45,501 bases of DNA from Kineosporia sp. R_H_3 (GCF_002198675.1 NZ_MWLL01000195.1:1-45501); one strand, 5' to 3'. Numbered from the stretch's first letter, positions 1 to 7,648 are shown. Notes: generated by a model from the sequence alone, not told the origin. Made by a program: numbers and translations.

Positions 1-243
1 TGCCGTTCGTGCGATGTGACCGACGGAGATCAGGTCGTCGGTGACGGTGTACAGCACCCGGTACCGGCCGACCCGCAACCGGTGAAGCCCGGTCGACCCG
101 AACGGGAAGGCACCATCGGGGTACGGCTCGGTGGTGAGTGCGTCGATGGCGGCCAGCACGGCGCGCAGCCCGTTGGGGTCGTCGGCGAGGAACGCGGTGG
201 CCTGGTGGATGGCCTTCTCGTCGAGGGAGACCTGGCGGCTCAC
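1..243 (-). CDS. RelE/ParE-family toxin, 3' end cut by window edge
   Basis: This is a small mRNA-interferase-type toxin of the RelE superfamily. Reading from a GTG at 243, the 81 visible codons include the family core RLRVGRYRVLYTV followed by a final strand ending GHIART. The gene runs off the left edge. The second copy at 7.6-7.9 kb shows that only about four codons (A-E-T and stop beyond the edge) are missing. It lies 21 nt downstream of its antitoxin, on the same strand, as expected for a toxin-antitoxin operon. Unlike the second copy it is in frame over the part seen, so it is probably the active one. Family membership is read from the sequence; RNA-cleaving activity is inferred from the family. 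Confidence 0.85.
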   Translation of the reverse strand, partial: MSRQVSLDEKAIHQATAFLADDPNGLRAVLAAIDALTTEPYPDGAFPFGSTGLHRLRVGRYRVLYTVTDDLISVGHIARTA

Positions 244-264
244 GGGGGCTGGCGCGCGGTCGGG

Positions 265-531
265 CTATTCGGCGATGCCGAGTCGCCGGCGGACTTCGGT
301 GAGCGGGACGTAGTTCGTCTCGCCGCGGGCCTCGCGGGCGAGCCAGTCCTGGGCCGCAGCGGCGTCCTCAGCGTCCTCAAGGGCCTCCCGGGAAGCAGTG
401 GCTTCGAGGGCGCGCAGCCGGAGGAACTCGGCGAGCGGGACGATGACCGCGGCCTGGCCGCCGAGGTGGATCACCTCGTACGGGTCCGTCACGGTCTGCG
501 ACTGGACTGGACCAACGGGCTCGGCGGACAT
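265..531 (-). CDS. Phd/YefM-type antitoxin
   Basis: 88-residue antitoxin expected to bind and neutralise the downstream RelE-like toxin and to repress the shared promoter. The N-terminal half carries the Phd/YefM-like segment VIVPLAEFLRLRALE; the C-terminal half is acidic and ends VRRRLGIAE. The ATG at 531 is chosen because an AAGGGAGAGG ribosome-binding sequence lies about 8 nt upstream; the longer open frame has no such site. The toxin starts 21 nt after the stop. A nearly identical copy lies at 7925-8191. The homology between the copies continues through the promoter region to about position 580 and then stops. Confidence 0.85.
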   Translation of the reverse strand: MSAEPVGPVQSQTVTDPYEVIHLGGQAAVIVPLAEFLRLRALEATASREALEDAEDAAAAQDWLAREARGETNYVPLTEVRRRLGIAE

Positions 532-639
532 CGCGTGCCTCTCCCTTCGGTTGCCGTCGATCCGATCGTAGCCGTCACCTCCGGACTGAGGGCGGCCTCT
601 GGGGCGTCCATCAAGCACGCAATGGGGCACCTGCTGAAG

Positions 640-2445
640 CTACGTGCGGCGGCGCAGAAGGCGACGGAGTCTGTTGATCGTCGCCGAGGAGGACGATTCC
701 GGGGGTGACGGTCTCGCCGGCGACGTCGACGGGTCTGTCGTCGTGGGCAGACCGCTGACGAAAGTGATCTCGCGGACCTGGTGCTCCTTGAGCTGGCCGT
801 GGGCGGCGGCGTTGGCGAGGGCGGCAGCGATGTCGTCGCGTTGCTCGGGGGAGGGCCGGCCGTAGGTGCTGGCGGCGCCGTTCTGGAGCCAGGCAAGCAG
901 GTCGGAGCGGCCGAGGTCGCGGATCTCGAGGGCCGGGTCGCTCATGGCCATTAGGTTGCGTCGGACGCGTTCCCAGGCGCCGAGTCGCTGCCGGAACCGC
1001 AGGGCTGTGATCCGGTCCCGGGTTCTCGTGGAGGCGGCCAGGCGTTCGACGGTCTCGGTGGGGATCTCGCCGGCCCGGTCCCGCAGGTAGCGCACGGCGA
1101 GGGCAGCGACCCGGTTGGCGGGGTCGTCGAGCACGGGCAGGAGGACGTCGACGTCGACCGACATGCGCTGCAGCGCGCGGCCGAGAACGCGGACGGCGGC
1201 CGCCCGGACCCGCGGGCTGCGGTCCGCGACGAGCTTCCTCGCGTCGGGTACGGCGTCCTCGAAGGAGCATTCGCTGAGGCCTTCGAGGGCCACGACGACC
1301 CGCCTGATGCGGCCGGACCCGGACGCTCTTGTCGCCTCGTCGAGCGCTGCGCGGTAGACGGTGGTGGGTGCTCCTGCGGCGCGGGTCCAGCGCCAGCGGG
1401 CGAGGATCCGGACGCCGCCGGACGGGTCGAGCAGGAGCGGCTCGAGCCGACGGCGGTCGCCGTCCTTGTGTAGGAGGTCGGCGTCGGGGAGCAGTTCGAC
1501 GGCGGTCACGCGGACGATCGCGCGACGGGACTCCAGCAGCCGCGCCGGGTCGACGAGGACCTGGTCGCCGTCCGCGGACCGTTGGATCAGCTGGCGAGCG
1601 CACCAGAGGGCGATCGGCGGATCCGGGTCGCGCAGCGCCCGGTCGAGCAGATCGTCCGAGGAGAGCAGGTCGCGTGCGCGTGCGGCCGACAGCGCCCAGA
1701 CGCGGCAGGCGCGCTCACCGACCCGAGTCAGGGCGAGCAACTGGTCAGGCTCACCATCGCGGACACCCGTCAGGTAGTCGGACGCGGAGCTCGACCCGCG
1801 CCGGCGATGGACCAGCCGCAGCATGACGCCGACGACGGCGGCGACCTCGTTGGCGTCGTCGTAGCGGTGAAGGGTGGCGGCGGCACGTTCGGCAACGTTC
1901 GGGACCCAGTCATCGCATCGGACGGCGACCGCGGCGGCTACGGCCGGGCCGCGGGAGTTGGCCAGCAGCTCCACGGCCCGTTCGCGGACTCGTCCGTCGC
2001 GCGACATGGACGCCGCGACAGCAGCGAGTGGGTGCGGCACCGCACCGGAGACCGGCCACGCCGTCCCGCGTGCCGTCCCGGGAAGAAGAACGTCGGACTC
2101 GATCCGTCGCGCGAGCTCGTCCAGGCGCATCCACTGGTCGCCGTGCAGCGCCTCGAGGTCCTTGCGGAGCGAAAGGGCGCGGTCGTCGTCGGCGGACTGC
2201 ACGAGCACCGCAAGGCGCTCGAGCAGCTCGGCCAGCCGTGCATCCCCACCCACGAAGACCATCCTGCCCACCGAACGGTCGCTGACCCAGCAGGTTTCCG
2301 TGCAGCGCCCTGATGGGTGTGAAGCCGTCGCAAGGTCAAGACCGGGATAACGCTCGGGGTCCAGGACCCCAGTCAGCGTGAGAGGCCGCCCTCGGGCGTG
2401 CCGATCCCCCACGATTCTTGATGTTGGTGCGGCACCATGGTCCAC
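640..2445 (-). CDS. HEAT-repeat-like protein, function unknown
   Basis: Protein of up to 601 residues made largely of short alpha-helical, Arg- and Leu-rich repeats such as RVRAAAVRVLGRAL and ANRVAALAVRYLRDRAG, typical of HEAT-type solenoids that bind other proteins or nucleic acid. No catalytic motif, signal peptide or membrane segment is seen. The tail is Ser/Pro/Arg rich and low in complexity. The start is unsure: the GTG at 2445 overlaps the divergent gene's ATG at 2437, and the repeats only begin after residue 62, where an ATG at 2262 is an alternative. It is divergently arranged with the membrane protein at 2437-2808. The fold is inferred from the repeat pattern; I cannot name a function. 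Confidence 0.6.
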   Translation of the reverse strand: MDHGAAPTSRIVGDRHARGRPLTLTGVLDPERYPGLDLATASHPSGRCTETCWVSDRSVGRMVFVGGDARLAELLERLAVLVQSADDDRALSLRKDLEALHGDQWMRLDELARRIESDVLLPGTARGTAWPVSGAVPHPLAAVAASMSRDGRVRERAVELLANSRGPAVAAAVAVRCDDWVPNVAERAAATLHRYDDANEVAAVVGVMLRLVHRRRGSSSASDYLTGVRDGEPDQLLALTRVGERACRVWALSAARARDLLSSDDLLDRALRDPDPPIALWCARQLIQRSADGDQVLVDPARLLESRRAIVRVTAVELLPDADLLHKDGDRRRLEPLLLDPSGGVRILARWRWTRAAGAPTTVYRAALDEATRASGSGRIRRVVVALEGLSECSFEDAVPDARKLVADRSPRVRAAAVRVLGRALQRMSVDVDVLLPVLDDPANRVAALAVRYLRDRAGEIPTETVERLAASTRTRDRITALRFRQRLGAWERVRRNLMAMSDPALEIRDLGRSDLLAWLQNGAASTYGRPSPEQRDDIAAALANAAAHGQLKEHQVREITFVSGLPTTTDPSTSPARPSPPESSSSATINRLRRLLRRRT

Positions 2446-2808
2446 ATGGGAGGGCTGGCACTGGCGAACGAGCCGATCGTTCAGCTGCTGGTACTTCTAT
2501 ACACCGCCGGCATTCTGGTAGTCGTCGTGGTTGACAAGATCTCTGATCGACTCGCGTGGGTCTCGGATCGACTCGACCGGATCTTCCCGGGGCGGTTGAG
2601 GCGTCGGGAGCGGCGTGATGAAGTGCGCATGCTTGAGCGGCGGCGATGGTCGCGATTCACCGGCCTTACCGAAGAAGAGAGGGCCACGCTGGCGGCAGCC
2701 GATGCCGTCCAGCAGCGGCGGGCAAGGATCCTGGCCGGCCTCATCGTGGCTCTCTGGGTGGTGGTTGGGGCCGGCTTCGTTGCGACGGCTTTCGGCTGGC
2801 TGGGCTGA
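2437..2808 (+). CDS. Small two-helix membrane protein, unknown
   Basis: 123-residue protein with a hydrophobic helix at about residues 13-32 (ends ILVVVVVDK), a charged Arg/Glu-rich middle (about 45-95) and a second hydrophobic helix at about 97-120 ending at the C-terminus. The layout suggests two membrane spans with the charged loop in the cytoplasm. The ATG at 2437 overlaps the start of the divergent HEAT-like gene, so one of the two starts is probably further inside its gene. No family is recognised. Confidence 0.55.
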   Translation: MVHMGGLALANEPIVQLLVLLYTAGILVVVVVDKISDRLAWVSDRLDRIFPGRLRRRERRDEVRMLERRRWSRFTGLTEEERATLAAADAVQQRRARILAGLIVALWVVVGAGFVATAFGWLG

Positions 2809-3529
2809 TATGTAGTGCCGTCATGTTAAGGGACGCCCAGTTCGGCGCCGCCGGGTCGTAGTTCCCGGCGGTGCCTTCGTTGTGTGTCCCGGTCTCGTTG
2901 GCGTGGCGCCACCACCGCGTGATCCGTCCGTCTTGTGGGTTCCAGGGCGCCCTCGAGCCCGAGGAACGCGCCGAGCGCTTCGGTGGGCGGCTTCCACAGC
3001 ATTAGCCGGTTGGGCGCGTCCCGGCGACGAAGGCGACTTGGAGACCTACTGGTCTCTCGTGCAGGGGAGTGGGCGCGCCGACCTGGTCTCGGATCAGTTC
3101 CTTGAAGGCGGTGCTCGAGGCCGATGCGGTCGTGCGCACGGTGACCCTTGCGTCTGGAGCCTCGATGGGTCTGATTTGCGCGACCGCGACGAGGGAATGG
3201 CCGGCCTGACGCTTGGTGCCCATGACGCCTGCACGCGTTGGTCATGTCCTTAGCCCCGGTCGTTCATGAAGCACGTCGTCGCTATGGATGCGCTGACCTA
3301 TCCCGGGTCCAAGGTCGCGCCCGTCACGCTCGTTGCTCGCGGGCGCCGGGCTCGACGGGTGTTCGTGTCACGACGGTGTCACGGCGAGAAGGCTCGGGTA
3401 CGGCTGCGGTCATGCGTGACGGCGACGCTGAACGTTGCGTCGTTCGGGCGCGCGCGGTCTGATCTCATGGGCACCTGTCGCTCGGCTGCCCTCCCTTGAT
3501 GGACCACCCAGTCGGCCTAGTGGCGGTAG
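2809..3529. other. Gene-poor stretch, possible decayed gene
   Basis: I see no convincing intact gene here. On the minus strand a 73-codon open frame at 3002-3223 (starts MGTKRQAGHSLVAVAQ) is followed, in another frame at about 2840-2950, by protein-like sequence containing NPQDGRITRWWRHANETG. This could be the remains of a gene broken by frameshifts. The family is not recognised and the reading is tentative. Confidence 0.3.
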
Positions 3530-3547
3530 TATACGCAAGCCCGTATA
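3530..3547. promoter_or_regulatory. Inverted repeat, probable operator of the HigBA-chaperone operon
   Basis: TATACG-caagcc-CGTATA is a perfect 6-bp inverted repeat with a 6-nt spacer. It sits 15 nt upstream of the TTG start of the HigB-like toxin, just before the GGAGG ribosome-binding site. HigA-type antitoxins bind such A+T-containing palindromes to repress their own operon. The site assignment is inference from position and symmetry. Confidence 0.6.
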
Positions 3548-3561
3548 TTGGAGGTGGCAGG

Positions 3562-3921
3562 TTGCCGGCGCGGGAGTGGGAGGTCGAGCAGACCGACCAG
3601 TTCGGGGACTGGTTCGAAGCGCTGTCTGAAGACGATCAGGAGGAGATCGCGGCGAGGGTGGACAAGCTCGTGGAGTTTGGGCCAGGGCTAGGTCGTCCGC
3701 TCGTGGACACGGTCACGCAGTCGGCCACCCCCAACATGAAGGAACTGCGGTGCGGGAGCATCCGCATCCTGTTCTGCTTCGATCCTCGGCAAGTCGCCAT
3801 CTTGCTGATCGGGGGCGACAAGCGGGATCGCTGGTCGGAGTGGTACCGCGAGTTCATCCCTGTTGCGGATGAGTTGTACGAGTGCTACCTGGATGAACTT
3901 AGACAGGAGGGGTTGCTGTGA
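3562..3921 (+). CDS. higB: HigB/Gp49-like toxin of a tripartite TA system
   Basis: 119-residue RelE-superfamily toxin of the HigB (phage Gp49-like) type. Typical features are GLGRPLVDTV, NMKELRCGSIRILFCFDP and the strand AILLIGGDKRDRW. HigB toxins cleave mRNA on the ribosome. The TTG at 3562 is preferred because GGAGG lies 8 nt upstream; the open frame extends 22 codons further up but that part covers the operator. The stop overlaps the next start by 4 nt (GTGA), so toxin comes first and antitoxin second, the usual HigBA order. Base composition is less G+C rich than in the transfer genes, which fits horizontal acquisition. Confidence 0.8.
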   Translation: MPAREWEVEQTDQFGDWFEALSEDDQEEIAARVDKLVEFGPGLGRPLVDTVTQSATPNMKELRCGSIRILFCFDPRQVAILLIGGDKRDRWSEWYREFIPVADELYECYLDELRQEGLL

Positions 3922-4538
3922 GTGGTCGAGGGAGTTGGAAGGAACTCAGATCGCGCACGCTTGGCCCCGATGTAGAGCAGCGCCCTGGCTATAGGGCGGC
4001 TAGGCAGCGGATTGAAACCGAACTTGCAGAGCATGCGAAAACTCTTGGCGACCTTCGGCGGGCGAGAAGCTTCACTCAGCGAAGCCTTGCAACGTCGCTC
4101 GGAGTAAGCCAGGCGCAGGTTAGCCGAATTGAGAATCAGGCGGATCTCTACCTCTCCACTCTGCGCTCCTACGTCGAGGCGATGGGCGGGCAGCTCGAGT
4201 TCCGGGTTCGCTTTCCGGATGCGAGCGATGCGGTCGAAGTCACCGTAGGGGAGGTCACGGGCTCCCGGCCGTCTACGCCGGAGGTGGGACGAGTCGGCGA
4301 TGCGGGGGCGAGTTCCGGGGATCATGACCCCTTGAGGTCTACAGGCGCGATCGGAGACGCTCACGTGGAGGCCTTGATCAAGAAGGTAGTCATGATTGTC
4401 GGGACAGGCGCCCTGCAATCACCAACTCAACGAGTCTCGCGAGTTCATAGCGGCCCAGCCGGCGGCATAGACACTGACCGAGTATCGGATATGGCGCAGA
4501 TCAACGCAGTCTTCGAGGAACTGATCCAGAATGTCTAA
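3918..4538 (+). CDS. higA: HigA-like XRE antitoxin with long C-terminal extension
   Basis: 206-residue protein. Residues about 40-95 form an XRE/Cro helix-turn-helix (QRSLATSLGVSQAQVSRIENQ), as in HigA antitoxins. The rest (about residues 105-206) is a long Ser/Gly-rich tail not found in simple HigA proteins. In chaperone-controlled toxin-antitoxin systems a C-terminal addiction segment makes the antitoxin unstable unless a SecB-like chaperone binds it; the tail here is in the right place for that role. The start is GTG in a GTGA overlap with the toxin stop. The gene overlaps the SecB-like gene by 8 nt, so all three are translationally coupled. HTH is visible; the chaperone-addiction role is inferred. 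Confidence 0.75.
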   Translation: MSGRGSWKELRSRTLGPDVEQRPGYRAARQRIETELAEHAKTLGDLRRARSFTQRSLATSLGVSQAQVSRIENQADLYLSTLRSYVEAMGGQLEFRVRFPDASDAVEVTVGEVTGSRPSTPEVGRVGDAGASSGDHDPLRSTGAIGDAHVEALIKKVVMIVGTGALQSPTQRVSRVHSGPAGGIDTDRVSDMAQINAVFEELIQNV

Positions 4539-5163
4539 CGCACCAGACATCACTAAGACTCTCGCAGCTGTTGACCGCAGCGTCGCGCTCTCGGACCTGC
4601 GCCTGGTCGGTCTCAAGGTGTCGACCGGAGATCTGCTAGAGGGCTCTGAAGTCGAGTCTACGGTAAAGCAGTCGCACAAGGTGCGCGTAAGTGCGAACGG
4701 TTTCCACATCGAGTGGCGATATGTAGCTACCGGCATGGATGTGGATTTCGACACCGAGCGCTACCGAATTGAGGCTGACTACGAGTTGGTCTTCTCCTTG
4801 CCGTCCGGACTGTTCTCAATCTTCCAAGAGAACTCAGAGGTGGCCGAGGCCTTTGGCTACGACGTCGTCAAGGATGTGGATGAGACTATCGCCAAGAGCT
4901 ATGCAACTGTCTATGTGACGCCATTAGTTGCCCCAAAGTTCGAGGCCCTTTGCCAGCAAGTCTGCTCGAATCTCGGAGTGGATCCAGTCAAGCTGGATCA
5001 CTGGAATCATTCGCCGGACAGGTTTCTGGAGCTCTTGGCCATCTATGCAGCCAAGAATGCTCAGTCGGAACATGAGAAGGGCAAGGCTTCCCAGCCGACA
5101 AGCGCTCGACGCAATCGAACGAATACAAGGCCGAAGGCGCGTAAGACGTCCGCTACAGAGTGA
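4531..5163 (+). CDS. SecB-like chaperone of a toxin-antitoxin-chaperone operon
   Basis: 210-residue protein starting with ATG inside the last codons of the antitoxin gene (8-nt overlap). Residues about 18-155 fit the SecB fold order: several beta strands (LSDLRLVGLKV, YRIEADYELVFSLP), then SYATVYVTPLVAPKFEALCQQV, which matches the SecB Y-hydrophobic-P strand leading into a long helix. A basic Ser/Thr/Arg-rich tail (about 170-210) is extra. In Mycobacterium tuberculosis the Rv1955-Rv1956-Rv1957 operon (HigB, HigA, SecB-like) has the same order, and its chaperone protects the antitoxin. Identity is weak at residue level; the call rests on context and strand pattern together. A plain hypothetical third gene is the alternative. 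Confidence 0.65.
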   Translation: MSNAPDITKTLAAVDRSVALSDLRLVGLKVSTGDLLEGSEVESTVKQSHKVRVSANGFHIEWRYVATGMDVDFDTERYRIEADYELVFSLPSGLFSIFQENSEVAEAFGYDVVKDVDETIAKSYATVYVTPLVAPKFEALCQQVCSNLGVDPVKLDHWNHSPDRFLELLAIYAAKNAQSEHEKGKASQPTSARRNRTNTRPKARKTSATE

Positions 5164-5316
5164 GTCCATTTGAGTGGGTCCACAAGTGGGTACTTCGCTA
5201 TCTCAGTCACGCTGAAGCAACTTGGAGTGCCGCGTGGACACGGCGGCCAGGAGGTCGTTCCACTCAGCCCGCACCTAGCCAACGACAGCGGGCAGTCCGC
5301 GATCGACGTTACGAGT

Positions 5317-5334
5317 TTGACGCGTACGCGACAA
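5317..5334. repeat. 18-bp palindrome copy 1 (one mismatch)
   Basis: TTGACGCGTACGCGACAA differs at one base from the perfect palindrome found at 20268 and 25993. It lies in the gap after the toxin-antitoxin-chaperone operon, in a stretch without genes. It is probably a binding site for a dimeric DNA-binding protein of the element; which protein is not known. Confidence 0.65.
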
Positions 5335-5375
5335 TCGGGCGACGTCCGGCGGACAGTGTGCTTCTAGTAACCGGG

Positions 5376-5455
5376 TGCGCCCGGTGAGAGTCGAACTCAC
5401 GGCTGGCGGATCAGAAGAAGATACGCCGTCGTCCAAACACGCATCTACCAGGCAC
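5376..5455 (-). repeat. tRNA-like sequence, copy A (degenerate tRNA-Arg-like)
   Basis: 80 nt that fold as a degenerate cloverleaf on the minus strand: acceptor strands GTGCCTG/CGGGCGC pair fully with G-U wobbles, a perfect T arm GTGAG-TTCGACT-CTCAC, a D-like arm GTAG/CGAC with one mismatch, and a 7-bp anticodon-like stem with one mismatch and a 9-nt loop. Positions 8-9 of a normal tRNA are absent and the loop is too long, so it is unlikely to be a working tRNA. The 3' half resembles the tRNA-Arg(UCU) at 40505. It is the same length as copy B at 7462-7541. A remnant attachment site is the likeliest reading. The rest of the gap 5164-5707 holds no gene. Confidence 0.55.
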
Positions 5456-5510
5456 TCTGCCCTCGCGGTCAGTCACTCCGTTGGCTCCACGGCACACCAG
5501 TGACCGCGGT

Positions 5511-5533
5511 TTCGCACCACGTTTGATTCCATG
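5511..5533. repeat. att-like motif, copy A
   Basis: TTCGCACCAC-G-TTTGAT-TCCATG, lying 55 nt to the right of tRNA-like copy A. The same motif with one base change and one gap lies between the integrase gene and tRNA-Arg at 40432-40453, and again at 7597-7619. All three are in the same orientation, so they form direct repeats that could be recombination cores or integrase arm sites. Confidence 0.55.
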
Positions 5534-5707
5534 ACGAGCGCCGCTCGCAACCTGTCGGTCATCGACATGGAGAGTCTTCGTGTGATGTTGGATGAGTCAC
5601 CAGCAGGAAGCCTTCGAGATCGCGACGATCCACCGCGTGGTGAGCGCGTGAATGCGAGGGGGACGGCTCCCCAGACCGTCACGAGCGAACTCCCGCGGGA
5701 GAGGCTG

Positions 5708-6913
5708 CTAGTTGTCGATCTGCTCTTCCAGCAGCGATACGAGCCTTTGGAGATTCGCTGGACTGCGTGTTAGGCCGATGTATGCAAACGGCCAGTGCGG
5801 TCCGGAGTACTCCTGATCGACGTAGCCGAGCTTCTTCAGCCCCGCGTGTCCCGCCGAGATAGTCTGTAGGAGGCCGCCCAGGATCGCGACGGGACCGAAC
5901 CCGCTCGTGGTCAGGTCCAGGACTACCGCGCCCCCACCAGCGACCATCGAACCCTTGTCGAACCCAGACATCCAATCCATCCGCCCCTCTTCCAGGCGGT
6001 CGAGCAGACTTCGTGTCACTCCCTCCACGGTTGCCGCTTGGCCCCTGATCTGGAACTCGTCCGCCAGGTTGGCCTGCCAAGTGATGAGGGCGCGGTGCTC
6101 CTCTCCTCCGTAGAACTTGACGAGGGTGCGGAACCGCCTCTTCGGCGGGGAGGCGATGTCCAGCAGCCGGAGAAGCTCGAGGAGGCTCTCTGCCAGCTGC
6201 GCGTCAGCGCGAAGTGACCGGGAGTCCTTAGGTGCGGCCATGGTCACTCGGCTGGCATCGTCGCTGACGATAGACAGGAAGGCCTTGTCAACATCCTTGA
6301 TGAGGTAGGGGGCGCGTGCTCCCACATCCTGGAATGCGTCGCCGTGATTGAAAGCGGCGCGAAGGATGGTGGCGGCGATCTTCCGATCCTGCGCGGGCCC
6401 CTTAAGGCCGCTGGCCTCCCGAAAGGCCACCTCAAGGGTGCCTGGGTGGACCTTGCGAGGGGCATTCTTCTGTCGCGCCAGCTTGGCTAGCCTTGCGACC
6501 TCGAGTGGATGCTCCTCGAGGTACTGATCAGCCTTCTCGATGCCACGTTCGTCGCGAGCGATGATCACACGACGTTGCGTGACGTCAGGGATGCCCTGAT
6601 CGTGAAGTGCGATGGACCGGATGGCCCCGTCGACCGTCTTGTCCCACGAGGCGCCGGGAAATGGGTGCTTGGACCGCCAGTTCTGGTCCAACAGCCACTT
6701 CTCCCGACCGGCGATCCTGATCAGCCCTGTCTCTACGAGGGAGACAAACTCTCGGCCGCTCAGGCGGCAGCTGGGGTCGTTGATGTAGGCGCTGCTAGGC
6801 GACCAGAGGTTGAGAGGAAGGCTTGTGGCAACCATCCGGTGTAGGCGCCGGTACACCAGATGACCATGATCGTTGATGTGACAGAAGGTGGGGAACTGAG
6901 CGTCGGCAGTCAT
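5708..6913 (-). CDS. Unrecognised 401-residue protein, second gene of cupin operon
   Basis: No family is recognised. The N-terminal third contains FCHINDHGHLVYRRLHRM and many aromatic and Arg residues; the middle is helical and charged; near residues 325-355 is a Gly-rich hydrophobic run (GGAVVLDLTTSGFGPVAILGG) that could be one membrane-inserting or buried segment. The ATG at 6913 is chosen over the TTG at 6925 because GGAG lies about 6 nt upstream and the ATG forms an ATGA overlap with the stop of the cupin gene. The two genes are thus translationally coupled. They lie alone between the two tRNA-like repeats, as a cargo cassette. Function unknown. Confidence 0.7.
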   Translation of the reverse strand: MTADAQFPTFCHINDHGHLVYRRLHRMVATSLPLNLWSPSSAYINDPSCRLSGREFVSLVETGLIRIAGREKWLLDQNWRSKHPFPGASWDKTVDGAIRSIALHDQGIPDVTQRRVIIARDERGIEKADQYLEEHPLEVARLAKLARQKNAPRKVHPGTLEVAFREASGLKGPAQDRKIAATILRAAFNHGDAFQDVGARAPYLIKDVDKAFLSIVSDDASRVTMAAPKDSRSLRADAQLAESLLELLRLLDIASPPKRRFRTLVKFYGGEEHRALITWQANLADEFQIRGQAATVEGVTRSLLDRLEEGRMDWMSGFDKGSMVAGGGAVVLDLTTSGFGPVAILGGLLQTISAGHAGLKKLGYVDQEYSGPHWPFAYIGLTRSPANLQRLVSLLEEQIDN

Positions 6914-7341
6914 GTGCTGCTCCAAACAAGCCGCTGCACCGAGTCAGGTGCGCCTGGGTCAAAATCCCTATCGCTGATACCTAGAATGACAAGAGGCTGC
7001 TCGCCTACGTTCACCACGGCGTGAGAGATCAGGGGTGGCACCTGCACTGCAAAGATGCCGCTCCCTTGCTCTTCGTGCACAGGTATGCCGGCTGAATCTT
7101 CGTGTGCGAGGACCCATTCGGTTAGCGCAACCACTACAAGCACTTCGTTCTTGTGGCGGTGGAAGTGGTTTCCCCTCACGTTGCCGGGCAAGAGCGTGGT
7201 GACGTGGAGATCCCGAGGAGTGAACCATGCCGGAAGCTCGGGCGACGTGACACTCGCGCTGGCACCGCGCCCATCCGCTTCGGAAGAAATCTTCACGGCG
7301 GCAAACTGAGTGAACGTGGCTCTTCCCTCCGCTGAGTCCAC
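6910..7341 (-). CDS. Cupin protein (CapF C-terminal/WxcM-like)
   Basis: 143-residue single-domain cupin. Cupin motif 1 is clear in GNVRGNHFHRHKNEVLVVV (two His and a Glu that bind a metal in this fold). Motif 2 is FAVQVPPLISHAVVNVG, with its His. The RGNHFHRHKNE block is closest to the C-terminal cupin of CapF and to WxcM/FdtA-like sugar-epimerase cupins, but no sugar-nucleotide genes are nearby, so the substrate is unknown. The GTG start at 7341 is the only upstream start in frame and has a weak ribosome-binding site. The stop overlaps the start of the 401-residue gene (ATGA). Cupin fold seen; role unknown. Confidence 0.75.
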   Translation of the reverse strand: MDSAEGRATFTQFAAVKISSEADGRGASASVTSPELPAWFTPRDLHVTTLLPGNVRGNHFHRHKNEVLVVVALTEWVLAHEDSAGIPVHEEQGSGIFAVQVPPLISHAVVNVGEQPLVILGISDRDFDPGAPDSVQRLVWSST

Positions 7342-7461
7342 AACCCCGACAGACCGAGTGTGACGTTACCGTCGGCGGCGGCCGACCGCTGGCGATCACG
7401 ATAAGCCGTGCCCAGTGTCGGGAAGCCCGCGAACGTGCACGGGGGCTACCAGGTAACTGGG

Positions 7462-7541
7462 TGCGCCCGGTGAGAGTCGAACTCACGGCCGGCGGATTAG
7501 AAAGAGATCTGCCGTCGTCCAATCGCGCATCTACCAGGCAC
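7462..7541 (-). repeat. tRNA-like sequence, copy B
   Basis: Second 80-nt tRNA-like unit, same layout as copy A at 5376-5455 and differing at scattered bases. The anticodon-like stem GGCAGAT/ATCCGCC keeps its pairing pattern although copy A has GGCGTAT, which hints that structure was kept for a time. It ends in TTTCTAATCCG, close to the anticodon region of the tRNA-Arg(UCU) at 40505. The surrounding 7342-7648 holds no gene; homology with copy A runs from about 7457 to 7621. Confidence 0.55.
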
Positions 7542-7596
7542 TTTGTCCTCGCGGTCGGTCACTCCGTTGGCTCCACGGCACACCAGTGACCGCGGT

Positions 7597-7619
7597 TTCG
7601 CACCACGTTTGATCCCATG
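7597..7619. repeat. att-like motif, copy B
   Basis: TTCGCACCAC-G-TTTGAT-CCCATG, 55 nt to the right of tRNA-like copy B and directly repeated at 5511 and, with one change and one gap, at 40432 beside the integrase. The span from here to 40453 is the simplest element that would be bounded by direct repeats with the integrase at its right end. Confidence 0.55.
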
Positions 7620-7648
7620 ACGGGCCACTCGCGGATGCGTCTGCAGGG

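Noticed and set aside
3002-3223. Small minus-strand gene of 73 codons
   Set aside because: Some protein-like character but no ribosome-binding site, no family and apparent frame changes after it; noted only as a possible decayed gene.
5376-5455. Functional tRNA gene
   Set aside because: Acceptor and T arms pair, but positions 8-9 are missing, the D arm has a mismatch, the anticodon loop is 9 nt and no clear anticodon can be set. Kept as a tRNA-like repeat instead.
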